7,466 nucleotides of DNA, from contig CAZRNU010000145.1 in assembly GCA_964601515.1 (NCBI GenBank), positions 1-7,466 of the forward strand, in the 5' to 3' direction. This stretch comes from PWND01 sp964601515. Its GTDB lineage: Bacteria > Bacteroidota > Bacteroidia > Bacteroidales > UBA7960. This document shows, in pieces, positions 1 to 6,178 of this stretch; within the stretch, counting starts at the first letter, position 1, and each line of letters opens with the position of its first letter. Below the pieces are notes generated by a model. That model did not search any database. It saw nothing but the letters and a program-made list of their open reading frames with translations, and was not told the DNA's origin. Made by a program: the position numbers and the translations under genes.

Positions 1-61
1 TTAAGCTTAGTAATTAATAAAAAAAATATCTATATATTTACGTGCTAGTTTTCATGGTTGC

Positions 62-105
62 AAAGGGAGAACCAAATATGCTTATCAGCATGGTTTTCCC
101 TTTTT
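62..105 (+). terminator. Rho-independent-type terminator hairpin upstream of radA
   Basis: Bases 62-73 (AAAGGGAGAACC) pair with 92-103 (GGTTTTCCCTTT), with one G-U wobble. An inner stem ATGCT (78-82) / AGCAT (87-91) closes a TATC loop, leaving bases 74-77 as a bulge. The stem runs into five T's (101-105), so it reads as a terminator on the plus strand. It most likely ends a gene lying left of the window. Bases 1-61 show only a short stop-interrupted tail and no identifiable gene. Because it ends 20 bases before the radA start, it could instead be a leader attenuator if radA is transcribed from further upstream. Confidence 0.6.
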
Positions 106-112
106 CATTTTG
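105..112 (+). promoter_or_regulatory. Possible -7 promoter element for radA
   Basis: TCATTTTG matches the Bacteroidota -7 consensus TAnnTTTG at all fixed positions but one. It ends 13 bases before the radA ATG, close to the spacing of the matching boxes before the two divergent genes at 5942-6178. I see no clear -33 TTG at the usual distance. A second candidate, TATATTTA at 33-40, also has one mismatch and would place the hairpin at 62-103 inside the leader. The two cannot be told apart by eye. Confidence 0.25.
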
Positions 113-125
113 ATTAATATATAAA

Positions 126-1493
126 ATGGCTAAAGTAAAAACAGCTTTTTTCTGCAATAGTTGCGGTGCTCAGTCTGCCAAATGGATAGGTAAGTGTCCT
201 GCCTGTGGTGAATGGAATACATATTCAGAAGAAGTAATTCAACGAGAAACATCTGCTTTATCATCAAACAAAGGACGATTTGCGTCTAAATCTTCTCCGC
301 AATTTATAGACGACATTGAATATAAAGATGAGGTTAGAATATCGTCAAAGATTCAAGAACTTGACAGAGTATTAGGAGGGGGGATTGTTCCGGGATCTCT
401 TGTTTTAATAGGTGGTGAGCCGGGAATTGGGAAGTCTACAATTATGCTGCAGCTGGCACTACAAGCAACAGGGCTAAAAACACTTTACGTATCAGGGGAG
501 GAGAGCCCTGTTCAGATTAAAATGCGCGCTCAAAGGCTTGGCTATAAAGATTCGTCATGTCTTATACTTACTGAAACAGACACTTCAGAATTATTTAAGC
601 ACATTTCTGCAATTAACCCTGAATTGATTATTGTAGATTCTATTCAAACGCTTACAACTCCAAATATTGAGAGTTCAGCCGGAAGTATTTCTCAAATTAG
701 AGAGTGTGCTCATGAATTTCAGAAGTTTGCGAAAGAAACATCTACTCCTGTTTTCCTTATAGGACATATTACAAAAGACGGTTCTCTCGCAGGGCCAAAG
801 ATATTGGAGCATATGGTAGACACTGTATTGCAGTTTGAGGGCGATCATAACAACATTTATCGAATTCTGCGTGCAATGAAAAATAGATTTGGAAGCACTT
901 CCGAACTTGGAATTTTCGAAATGAGGTCAACAGGTTTGCGCGAAGTTCTGAATCCTTCAGAAATGCTTATTTCAAATCACGATGAGCCATTAAGCGGAGT
1001 TGCGGTTGGGGCAATTATCGAAGGCATTCGTCCAATATTAATAGAAACTCAAGCATTAGTTAGTTCAGCTGCATACGGAACACCTCAAAGATCTGCTACA
1101 GGTTTCGACACTAGAAGACTTAATATGTTGCTTGCAGTTCTCGAAAAAAGATGCGGATTCAGGATTGGCATTAAAGATGTCTTTTTGAATATTACAGGAG
1201 GATTAAAAATAAGCGACCCCGCTGCAGACTTAGGCATTATTTGTTCAATACTTTCATCTGCAGAAGATATACCGATTAATCAAAAAGCTTGCTTTGCTGC
1301 TGAAATAGGACTTACAGGCGAATTGCGCCCGGTAATGCGCGTAGAGCAAAGAATTGCCGAAGCCGAAAAACTTGGTTTTGAAGAAATTTATGTGTCTAAA
1401 TATAACACCAAAGGTCTTGAAAAGCAATTTAAATCAATAAAGATTATTCCGGTTTTAAGAGTTGACCGGTTGTTCTCATTGTTATTTGGGTAA
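126..1493 (+). CDS. radA: DNA repair protein RadA
   Basis: RadA (Sms) is a RecA-like cytosolic ATPase that helps process recombination intermediates by driving branch migration. The 455-residue product has every family mark in order. There is an N-terminal C4 zinc finger (C10, C13, C24, C27), a Walker A motif GGEPGIGKST at 96-105, and a Walker B strand ending LIIVDS with D171. The RadA-specific KNRFG motif is at 252-256. A Lon-like C-terminal domain covers about 280-455 and contains DPAADLG (364-370), where Lon's catalytic serine is absent, as is normal in RadA. The length is typical. The ATG start puts the zinc finger at the usual distance from the N-terminus; no Shine-Dalgarno is visible, common in Bacteroidota. 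The gene stands alone on its strand and converges on the S41 protease gene. Identification is secure. Confidence 0.98.
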   Translation: MAKVKTAFFCNSCGAQSAKWIGKCPACGEWNTYSEEVIQRETSALSSNKGRFASKSSPQFIDDIEYKDEVRISSKIQELDRVLGGGIVPGSLVLIGGEPGIGKSTIMLQLALQATGLKTLYVSGEESPVQIKMRAQRLGYKDSSCLILTETDTSELFKHISAINPELIIVDSIQTLTTPNIESSAGSISQIRECAHEFQKFAKETSTPVFLIGHITKDGSLAGPKILEHMVDTVLQFEGDHNNIYRILRAMKNRFGSTSELGIFEMRSTGLREVLNPSEMLISNHDEPLSGVAVGAIIEGIRPILIETQALVSSAAYGTPQRSATGFDTRRLNMLLAVLEKRCGFRIGIKDVFLNITGGLKISDPAADLGIICSILSSAEDIPINQKACFAAEIGLTGELRPVMRVEQRIAEAEKLGFEEIYVSKYNTKGLEKQFKSIKIIPVLRVDRLFSLLFG

Positions 1494-1513
1494 ACTGAAT
1501 CGATTATTTACCC
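1488..1513. repeat. Inverted repeat across the convergent gene ends
   Basis: GGGTAAA (1488-1494) and TTTACCC (1507-1513) form a perfect 7-base inverted repeat with a 12-base loop. The left arm contains the radA TAA stop, and the stop of the opposing protease gene lies at the inner edge of the right arm. It could act as a small bidirectional terminator for the 10-base gap between the genes. There is no good T-tract on either side, so termination is inferred only from position and symmetry. Confidence 0.4.
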
Positions 1514-3174
1514 GACAAAACTGAGTTATATCTTTCAGTATCATTTAGCAAATGAATAGCTTCCAGAATATCTTCGTCAGTTTTTATTGAGGCTTCAATT
1601 CGTCCTTTAGAAAAATAGTAGCGGCCGATAATTTCATCCTTCAATAATCTTTTAATTTCAGAACTATGGGTATATATGTCTTTTTCCTTTGTTGCTTTGA
1701 CTTTTTGTTTTAAATCAATTATGTATTTTTCCAGATTCGCAAAATATTCATCTTCTTTGGCAGCAGCTATCAACTCATCCATTTTTTCTTCACTAAGTGA
1801 TTTAAATGTAAAATCTCTACCATTTACAAAAGAAATAAAGTCATTGTATATATTATCTGTTATTTCAAACTCAGTAACTGCTGCAATAGCTTTGTTTTCG
1901 TGAAAAAACTTTGTAGCATAATCAAATATCATGTATTGAATAATTAGTTCAATAGTAATGTTTGCCGGATCTGGTTTTTCAACAATTATATCAGGCTCTA
2001 AACCACCGCCGTCATAAACTACTCTGCCATTGGCTGTTTTAAATGCTACTTTCAAAGAATCAGGAATTTCAGCAATACTGCCATCTTCATTCTTTTTTGC
2101 GTAGTCAATGGCCTGTATACATCTACCACTTGGAATGTAATATTTGGCTACTGTAACCTTCATTTGTGTATTGTAAACCAAAGGGATAATGTTTTGCACC
2201 AATCCTTTGCCAAATGTTCTTTCACCTATTATTACACCTCTGTCGAAATCTTGAATTGCGCCGGCAACGATTTCAGAAGCAGAAGCACTTCCCCTGTCTG
2301 TCAATACAGCAATTGGGATATCCCTATCGATTGGAACATTTAATGTTTTGTGTACAGTGTTTCTTTCTTCTATTCTCCCTTTAGTTTCAACTACTGTCTT
2401 GTCTTTGTCTACAAATAAATTAACAATATTTACTGCCTCGTTAAGTAACCCTCCTCCATTACCTCTTAAATCAATTACTAGGCTTTCAAGGTTATGATCT
2501 TGTTTTAATTTAATGAAAGCTTCTCTAAACTCTGCAGATGCACTTTGAGTAAAGCCCATTAACTTAATATATCCTATTTTTTCATTGATCATGCCATAAA
2601 AAGGGATGTTATCAACTTTAATAATTTCTCTTGTTAGCGTAACTTTCTGTGGAGTTGCAATGCCATACTTTCTTACCAAAAGCACAACTTCGCTTCCGGG
2701 TTGTCCATGCAATAAAGTTTTCACGTCATCAAAATTCATATCTGCAGTAGATCTTCCGCTAACCTCTAAAATCACATCACCGGCAACCAACCCGCCCTTA
2801 TATGCCGGAAAGCCTGAGTATGGCTCGGTTATTACAACTTCTTTTTCTCTATAATGAATAACCGCCCCAATGCCGCCATATTGGCCTGTTGTAATAAATC
2901 TATAATCTTCTATTTCTGATTCCGGAATAAAAACAGTATAAGGGTCTAAAGACTCAAGCATACTGTCTATTGCTGTTTTAATTAGCTCAGCAGAGTTAAT
3001 TTCATCAACGTAATTAACAAAAAGCTCACGGTATAATGCAGCAAATATGTCAAGATTCTTTGTTAACTCGAAGTTCTTGTTAACAAAACCGGCAGTAACA
3101 ATAACAGTGATTGATATAAGTATTACAATTAAGATATTCTTAACTTTTACCTTTAGATTTTTCATTGCTTTCAT
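1504..3174 (-). CDS. S41 family C-terminal processing protease (CtpA/Prc type) with PDZ domain
   Basis: This is a serine protease of family S41, which trims or degrades envelope proteins from their C-terminal end. Numbered from the chosen start (556 residues), a basic N-terminus leads into a hydrophobic signal anchor at about 14-31, placing the enzyme in the periplasm. A PDZ domain follows at about 95-173 (starts near GGIGAVI). Next come LRGNGGG (236-242) and the catalytic region GSASASE with nucleophile S298, D309, and FGKG with general base K323 and Q327. The S-to-K spacing of 25 matches E. coli Tsp. The helical, Lys/Glu-rich tail of about 140 residues resembles Bacteroidota homologues. The frame opens further to a GTG at 3225, but that adds 17 residues inside yidD. 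The ATG at 3174, preceded by AAAAAGAAAAAG, is preferred; the ATG at 3165 is an alternative. It overlaps yidD and is probably last in the operon. Confidence 0.95.
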   Translation of the reverse strand: MKAMKNLKVKVKNILIVILISITVIVTAGFVNKNFELTKNLDIFAALYRELFVNYVDEINSAELIKTAIDSMLESLDPYTVFIPESEIEDYRFITTGQYGGIGAVIHYREKEVVITEPYSGFPAYKGGLVAGDVILEVSGRSTADMNFDDVKTLLHGQPGSEVVLLVRKYGIATPQKVTLTREIIKVDNIPFYGMINEKIGYIKLMGFTQSASAEFREAFIKLKQDHNLESLVIDLRGNGGGLLNEAVNIVNLFVDKDKTVVETKGRIEERNTVHKTLNVPIDRDIPIAVLTDRGSASASEIVAGAIQDFDRGVIIGERTFGKGLVQNIIPLVYNTQMKVTVAKYYIPSGRCIQAIDYAKKNEDGSIAEIPDSLKVAFKTANGRVVYDGGGLEPDIIVEKPDPANITIELIIQYMIFDYATKFFHENKAIAAVTEFEITDNIYNDFISFVNGRDFTFKSLSEEKMDELIAAAKEDEYFANLEKYIIDLKQKVKATKEKDIYTHSSEIKRLLKDEIIGRYYFSKGRIEASIKTDEDILEAIHLLNDTERYNSVLSGK

Positions 3175-3436
3175 CTTTTTCTTTTTTATTAGTTTTTTCC
3201 GGCACCGGATCGTAGCCGCTTCCACCCCAAGGATGGCATTTTGAAATTCTTTTTATAGTAAGCCACCCTCCTTTTATAGGCCCATGTTTTTGAATAGCTT
3301 CAACACCATAATGCGAGCATGTTGGTGTGTAACGACATGAGGCCGGAATCAGGGGTGATATTAAATATTGATATACCCTAATTAAGCCTATAAAGATAAA
3401 CTTAAACAATTTTGCAGCTAAATTAATTAAAAACAT
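3140..3436 (-). CDS. yidD: Membrane protein insertion efficiency factor YidD
   Basis: YidD (DUF37) is a small inner-membrane-associated protein that assists YidC in inserting membrane proteins. The product has 98 residues. It begins with an amphipathic or hydrophobic helix (about 3-30, including the family string IRVYQYLISPL). The hallmark core follows: C34-R-Y-T-P-T-C40-S-x-Y-G, then GGWLTIKRISKCHPW with C67, then GGSGYDPVP (71-79). The family core ends there. The remaining 19 residues are a Lys/Glu/Ser-rich tail whose codons partly overlap the start of the downstream protease gene, which suggests translational coupling. It starts at ATG 19 bases after the rnpA stop, the classic rnpA-yidD pairing, but no yidC follows here. 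No Shine-Dalgarno is visible. Confidence 0.96.
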   Translation of the reverse strand: MFLINLAAKLFKFIFIGLIRVYQYLISPLIPASCRYTPTCSHYGVEAIQKHGPIKGGWLTIKRISKCHPWGGSGYDPVPEKTNKKEKDESNEKSKGKS

Positions 3437-3455
3437 TTCAAAAAAAGCCTGTTAG

Positions 3456-3968
3456 TTAGGTTTCTAATGAGGATAAAATCAACTTCTCCAATTCGTGTAA
3501 AGAAAAAATGATTTTCTTTTCTATTTCTTCATGTCTGGGGACGACTTTTCCTGTATAAATAATCCCTATCAGGCAAAGCAATTCCCTTTCATTCAAAAAC
3601 GAATAAAAAGAGCTTTTGTTTTTTCTATATGATTCTTTTATGATACGTTTTATATAGTTTCTGTCAGTTGCATTTTTGAATTTCTTTGATGAAACGCTAA
3701 TTAGGCATTTTGCCGGATAATAAAAAAAAGCATTTTGAGGTATTTTCTTATGAGGAAATGAAGGATTTTGTTGTTGTATTATTTGTGTCACATTATCCGC
3801 TGTAGAGTAATCCTGGACGTTATTGTTTAAAATATAATTTTCAACTGGATTCTGTATTATTAACCATTGAATTTTAAATGGATAACTGAAAAATGAATTT
3901 CCTTTTTCAAAAAGAATATTTTTAAGATTGAAATTGCATAATCTTTCACTTTTTTTGAAAGTTTGCAT
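3456..3968 (-). CDS. rnpA: Ribonuclease P protein component, with internal insertion
   Basis: RnpA is the protein subunit of RNase P. It binds the 5' leader of precursor tRNA and helps the catalytic RNA (rnpB) remove it. The N-terminal family pattern is present (FKKSERLCNFNLKNILFEKG, residues 4-23), followed by strand FKIQWLI (31-37). The strand LISVSSKKFKNA (89-100) leads into the RNA-binding signature DRNYIKRIIKESYR (102-115), with R103, N104, K107, R108 and R115 in register with the canonical RNR motif; the third position is Tyr instead of Arg. At 170 residues it is about 50 longer than E. coli RnpA (119). Most of the excess is a polar, Asn/Gln-rich insertion at about 41-85 between the first two core strands. 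It starts at ATG 35 bases after hemD and ends 19 bases before yidD. No rpmH precedes it. Confidence 0.92.
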   Translation of the reverse strand: MQTFKKSERLCNFNLKNILFEKGNSFFSYPFKIQWLIIQNPVENYILNNNVQDYSTADNVTQIIQQQNPSFPHKKIPQNAFFYYPAKCLISVSSKKFKNATDRNYIKRIIKESYRKNKSSFYSFLNERELLCLIGIIYTGKVVPRHEEIEKKIIFSLHELEKLILSSLET

Positions 3969-4003
3969 ATTGTTCTATAATAAGAAAAGCTTACAGTATG
4001 AAC

Positions 4004-4762
4004 TTAAGCCTGTGATTGTTTCTTGCGATTACATTCTAAAAAAGCATCAATTGCCATTGTCATAGATGGAGCATTTTCCGTGGGTGCTTTTAGGTTTAGT
4101 TTAAAGCCTGCTTTTTCAATAGCCTTGGCAGTTGCCTCGCCAAATGCACCAAGAACTGTTTCATTTTGAACAAAATTAGGAAAATTCTTTTGCAAAGATT
4201 CAATTCCAATAGGACTAAAAAAGACCAACATCTGAAACTTATTAATTTCTAATCCTGACAAATCATCCGGAATTGTTCTATAAATTGGGGCCATTACAAA
4301 AGTTACTTTCGCCTGGTCTAGTTGTTTTGGAATATCCATTTGGTGATTTTCGGCACATGGGAAAAGATATTTCTCAGTCTTCTGCTTTTTAATAATATCT
4401 AAAAGTTCCGCAAAATTGCTTTTTCCGAAAAAGATTTTTCTTTTTCTAAATTGCACATATTTTTGTAAGTATAAAGCTATAGCTTCAGATGTGCAAAAGT
4501 ATTTCATCGTTTCAGGAATACTTACCCTAAGCTCTTCACATAAAATGAAAAAGTGGTCAATGGAGTGTTTTGAGGTAAAAATTATTGCTGAATAGTCAAG
4601 AATATTAACCCGCTGTTGACGAAATTCTTTTGCACCAATACCTTCTATTTTAAAAAACTTTTTGAAACAAATGTCAACATTGTATTTTTTTATTATTTCA
4701 GCATAAGGCGATTTCTCATTTTCCGGTTGTGGCTGAGATATTAAAATATTCTTGATTTTCAA
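4004..4762 (-). CDS. hemD: Uroporphyrinogen-III synthase (HemD family)
   Basis: HemD closes hydroxymethylbilane to uroporphyrinogen III, with inversion of ring D, at the branch point to heme, siroheme and corrinoids. The family varies greatly in sequence, so the call rests on pattern. The first half opens with KNILISQPQPENEKSPY (3-19) and has IIFTSKHSIDHFF (60-72). The second half has LVFFSPIGIESL (about 184-195) followed by GAFGEATAKAIEKAG (about 205-219), the two-lobed HemD layout. Its 252 residues fit the usual length. The start is TTG, preceded by a strong AAGGAG at 4771-4776, and gives the expected N-terminus; no nearby ATG would. It lies 42 bases after the DUF4271 gene and 35 before rnpA. 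Some heme-auxotrophic Bacteroidota keep such genes, so activity cannot be assumed from sequence. Confidence 0.88.
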   Translation of the reverse strand: MKIKNILISQPQPENEKSPYAEIIKKYNVDICFKKFFKIEGIGAKEFRQQRVNILDYSAIIFTSKHSIDHFFILCEELRVSIPETMKYFCTSEAIALYLQKYVQFRKRKIFFGKSNFAELLDIIKKQKTEKYLFPCAENHQMDIPKQLDQAKVTFVMAPIYRTIPDDLSGLEINKFQMLVFFSPIGIESLQKNFPNFVQNETVLGAFGEATAKAIEKAGFKLNLKAPTENAPSMTMAIDAFLECNRKKQSQA

Positions 4763-4770
4763 AGCAGCGT

Positions 4771-4776
4771 CTCCTT
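4771..4776 (-). promoter_or_regulatory. Strong Shine-Dalgarno fixing the TTG start of hemD
   Basis: On the minus strand AAGGAG is followed by eight bases (ACGCTGCT) and then the TTG at 4762-4760. This is the only textbook ribosome-binding site in the window; the other genes have A-rich or featureless leaders. It is what decides for the non-ATG start of hemD. Confidence 0.75.
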
Positions 4777-4804
4777 AAATTTATCGTTAGTAATCTTCGT
4801 TTTA

Positions 4805-5941
4805 TTAATGCAATCCCTGAAAATAATTTGCAGAAGTCTTCAATATTAGTAATATAGGCACAATTTCAACGGCGCAAAGGTACAAAAATAAATAATACAC
4901 AGATAAATTTGATGCATTATGTCCTATTGCAATGCCCCTTAATATTTTAAAAACACTTAGCAAACCAAATATAATCCAAGTAATAAGCAAAACAATATTG
5001 TTCTGATAAAAAATATTATACAACAAAAATGGAAAAATAATAAGGCCAATAATCTGGTTAATTAGCATTATATTTTTAAAATAAAAGCTGGTTGCATTAT
5101 CAGTTTTAAAAACGAACGCAATAAATCTTAATCCTAAGTATTTCATAACATAAAACACTATAGTTAATACAAAAACCAAAAGAAAAACCGATGTGCTTTG
5201 AGAGACTGATTCTGCATTTACATAGCCAAAATAATCTAAACTTAGAAAAACAAGCAATGAAAAAACTGCAAAAAATACAGTTATGAGTAAATAAGAAACC
5301 CACTCACCTATTATACTTTGTTCTTTAATTAATTGCCAAAAATCCCTATTGTTAAAAGCTGCTTTAAATGTATGCTTTACAGCATTGGGTTGCAAGTATC
5401 TTGCAAATCCAACAACAGCAGCCAAAATCAAAAGAACAATTGCCGGCCAGTTAAAGTTTTCTTTTTTTCGTCTTATAGGATCAGAGTTTATTGCCGGAAG
5501 AAGACTTTCATTAAAAAACTCATTTCCTGAATAAACAATTGTTTGTGGTGATTGTGCAAAAAGTATTGAATCAATTGTTACTGTAGTAACAATTGATTCA
5601 TCGTATAATGGGTTTTTAACTATTGCAATACTCTCAATGCTTTTCTCTATAATAATCTTTGGTCTAGAGATAACTGTGGGAGACTTAATTACGCTGTCAA
5701 ACACGCTTGCCGGAATCAACAGACTGTCTGTTATCTCCAAAGGGAAAGCTGCACTATCTGTTTGGCTACTTGATAAATCAACAGAGGGAGTTTTAATTAT
5801 ATCATTTGCATTGGTTTTCAACGAATCAATGACCGTCATATCGGTTGCGAAAAATTTAATATTAGCGTAACCACTATAGCTAAAACAAACACTAACAATT
5901 ATAAAAAAATGAATAATAAAGTTGATTGGCGGTCGAAACAT
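4805..5941 (-). CDS. DUF4271 family membrane protein
   Basis: The function is unknown. The 378-residue product has an N-terminal signal-like segment (hydrophobic at about 7-20, possible cleavage near SGYA at 23-26). A soluble, Ser/Thr/Asp-rich stretch follows to about residue 157. After a basic cluster RRKK (157-160) come about six hydrophobic spans, near 165-181, 213-235, 250-268, 289-310, 314-333 and 348-367. The multi-span C-terminal half with KYLGLRF (267-273) and a polar loop before the fourth span matches my recollection of DUF4271 proteins, which sit upstream of hemD and rnpA in Bacteroidota. The stretch before the spans repeats short Asp-Ser motifs (xDS[LVI] at 38-41, 71-74, 81-84, 123-126). 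No enzyme motif is visible. It starts at ATG, heads the minus-strand operon, and has a good -7 box 18 bases upstream. A near-perfect palindrome (5567-5600) lies within the gene. Confidence 0.8.
   Translation of the reverse strand: MFRPPINFIIHFFIIVSVCFSYSGYANIKFFATDMTVIDSLKTNANDIIKTPSVDLSSSQTDSAAFPLEITDSLLIPASVFDSVIKSPTVISRPKIIIEKSIESIAIVKNPLYDESIVTTVTIDSILFAQSPQTIVYSGNEFFNESLLPAINSDPIRRKKENFNWPAIVLLILAAVVGFARYLQPNAVKHTFKAAFNNRDFWQLIKEQSIIGEWVSYLLITVFFAVFSLLVFLSLDYFGYVNAESVSQSTSVFLLVFVLTIVFYVMKYLGLRFIAFVFKTDNATSFYFKNIMLINQIIGLIIFPFLLYNIFYQNNIVLLITWIIFGLLSVFKILRGIAIGHNASNLSVYYLFLYLCAVEIVPILLILKTSANYFQGLH
5567..5600. repeat. Perfect 16-base inverted repeat with 2-base spacer inside the DUF4271 gene
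   Basis: The left arm TGAATCAATTGTTACT (5567-5582) and right arm AGTAACAATTGATTCA (5585-5600) are exact reverse complements separated by GT. The transcript of either strand could fold into a 16-pair stem with an almost absent loop, and the DNA could extrude a cruciform. It encodes ESIVTTVTIDS, residues 115-125, in the poorly conserved region before the membrane spans. No T-tract follows, so it does not look like a terminator. A 12-base palindrome AAACAATTGTTT (5533-5544) sits nearby with the same CAATTG core. Confidence 0.9.
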
Positions 5942-5959
5942 GCAGATTCAAAATTTATG

Positions 5960-5967
5960 CAAAATTA
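5960..5967 (-). promoter_or_regulatory. Likely -7 promoter element for the DUF4271-hemD-rnpA-yidD-protease operon
   Basis: On the minus strand TAATTTTG (5967 down to 5960) fits the Bacteroidota -7 consensus TAnnTTTG exactly and ends 18 bases before the DUF4271 ATG. A TTTG at 5986-5983 could be the -33 element, but its 15-base spacer is shorter than usual. The predicted leader would be only about a dozen bases. Confidence 0.5.
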
Positions 5968-6155
5968 AGTCTTTTTAGGAAACAAATAATTATACATGAA
6001 TAAACTTTTATGACAGCTATTTAACTATTATTTTCGTGATATTGCTTTATCTAAATCTATCAAACTTTTTGCCTGTAATACTATTGAAAAGCCAAATAAG
6101 TTGTGCTATAACAAATTTATTGTTCATCCAAACATATTACGAAAATCTTTGTTTT

Positions 6156-6163
6156 TATATTTG
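6156..6163 (+). promoter_or_regulatory. Likely -7 promoter element for the metallophosphoesterase gene
   Basis: TATATTTG matches TAnnTTTG exactly and ends 15 bases before the first possible ATG (6179). A start of transcription a few bases downstream would leave a leader of roughly 10 bases to that ATG, or about 20 to the second ATG at 6191. I see no TTG at a normal -33 distance. The rest of the 5942-6178 divergent region is AT-rich and holds no further gene, strong repeat or RNA that I can recognise. Confidence 0.5.
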
Positions 6164-6178
6164 CAAAAAACATAATTA

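Noticed and set aside
281..1493. RadA region resembling Lon protease
   Set aside because: The Lon-like C-terminal domain is a normal part of RadA and lacks the catalytic serine, so this is neither a fusion nor a protease.
1676..1903. Plus-strand open frame of 75 codons
   Set aside because: It lies entirely antisense to the protease gene; its Ser/Phe-rich translation is the complement of that gene's Lys/Glu-rich coding and shows no family features.
2606..2854. Plus-strand open frame of 82 codons
   Set aside because: It is antisense to the PDZ-encoding part of the protease gene, with no ribosome-binding site or recognisable domain.
3175..3225. GTG-initiated N-terminal extension of the protease
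   Set aside because: It would overlap the conserved YidD core and delay the signal anchor; ATGs at 3174 and 3165 give a normal N-terminus.
3047..3244. Plus-strand open frame of 65 codons with a Phe-rich, membrane-like product
   Set aside because: It is antisense to the yidD/protease overlap; the phenylalanines are the complement of the lysine codons there.
5106..5303. Minus-strand open frame of 65 codons inside the DUF4271 gene
   Set aside because: It is a frame-shifted shadow of the membrane-span coding sequence on the same strand, with no independent signal.
5333..5870. Three plus-strand open frames of 61-77 codons opposite the DUF4271 gene
   Set aside because: They are antisense shadows of an intact gene with no family resemblance or start signals.
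5942..6178. Possible small RNA or small protein in the divergent region
   Set aside because: Only very short start-stop frames and no stable hairpin were seen; promoter elements account for the ends.
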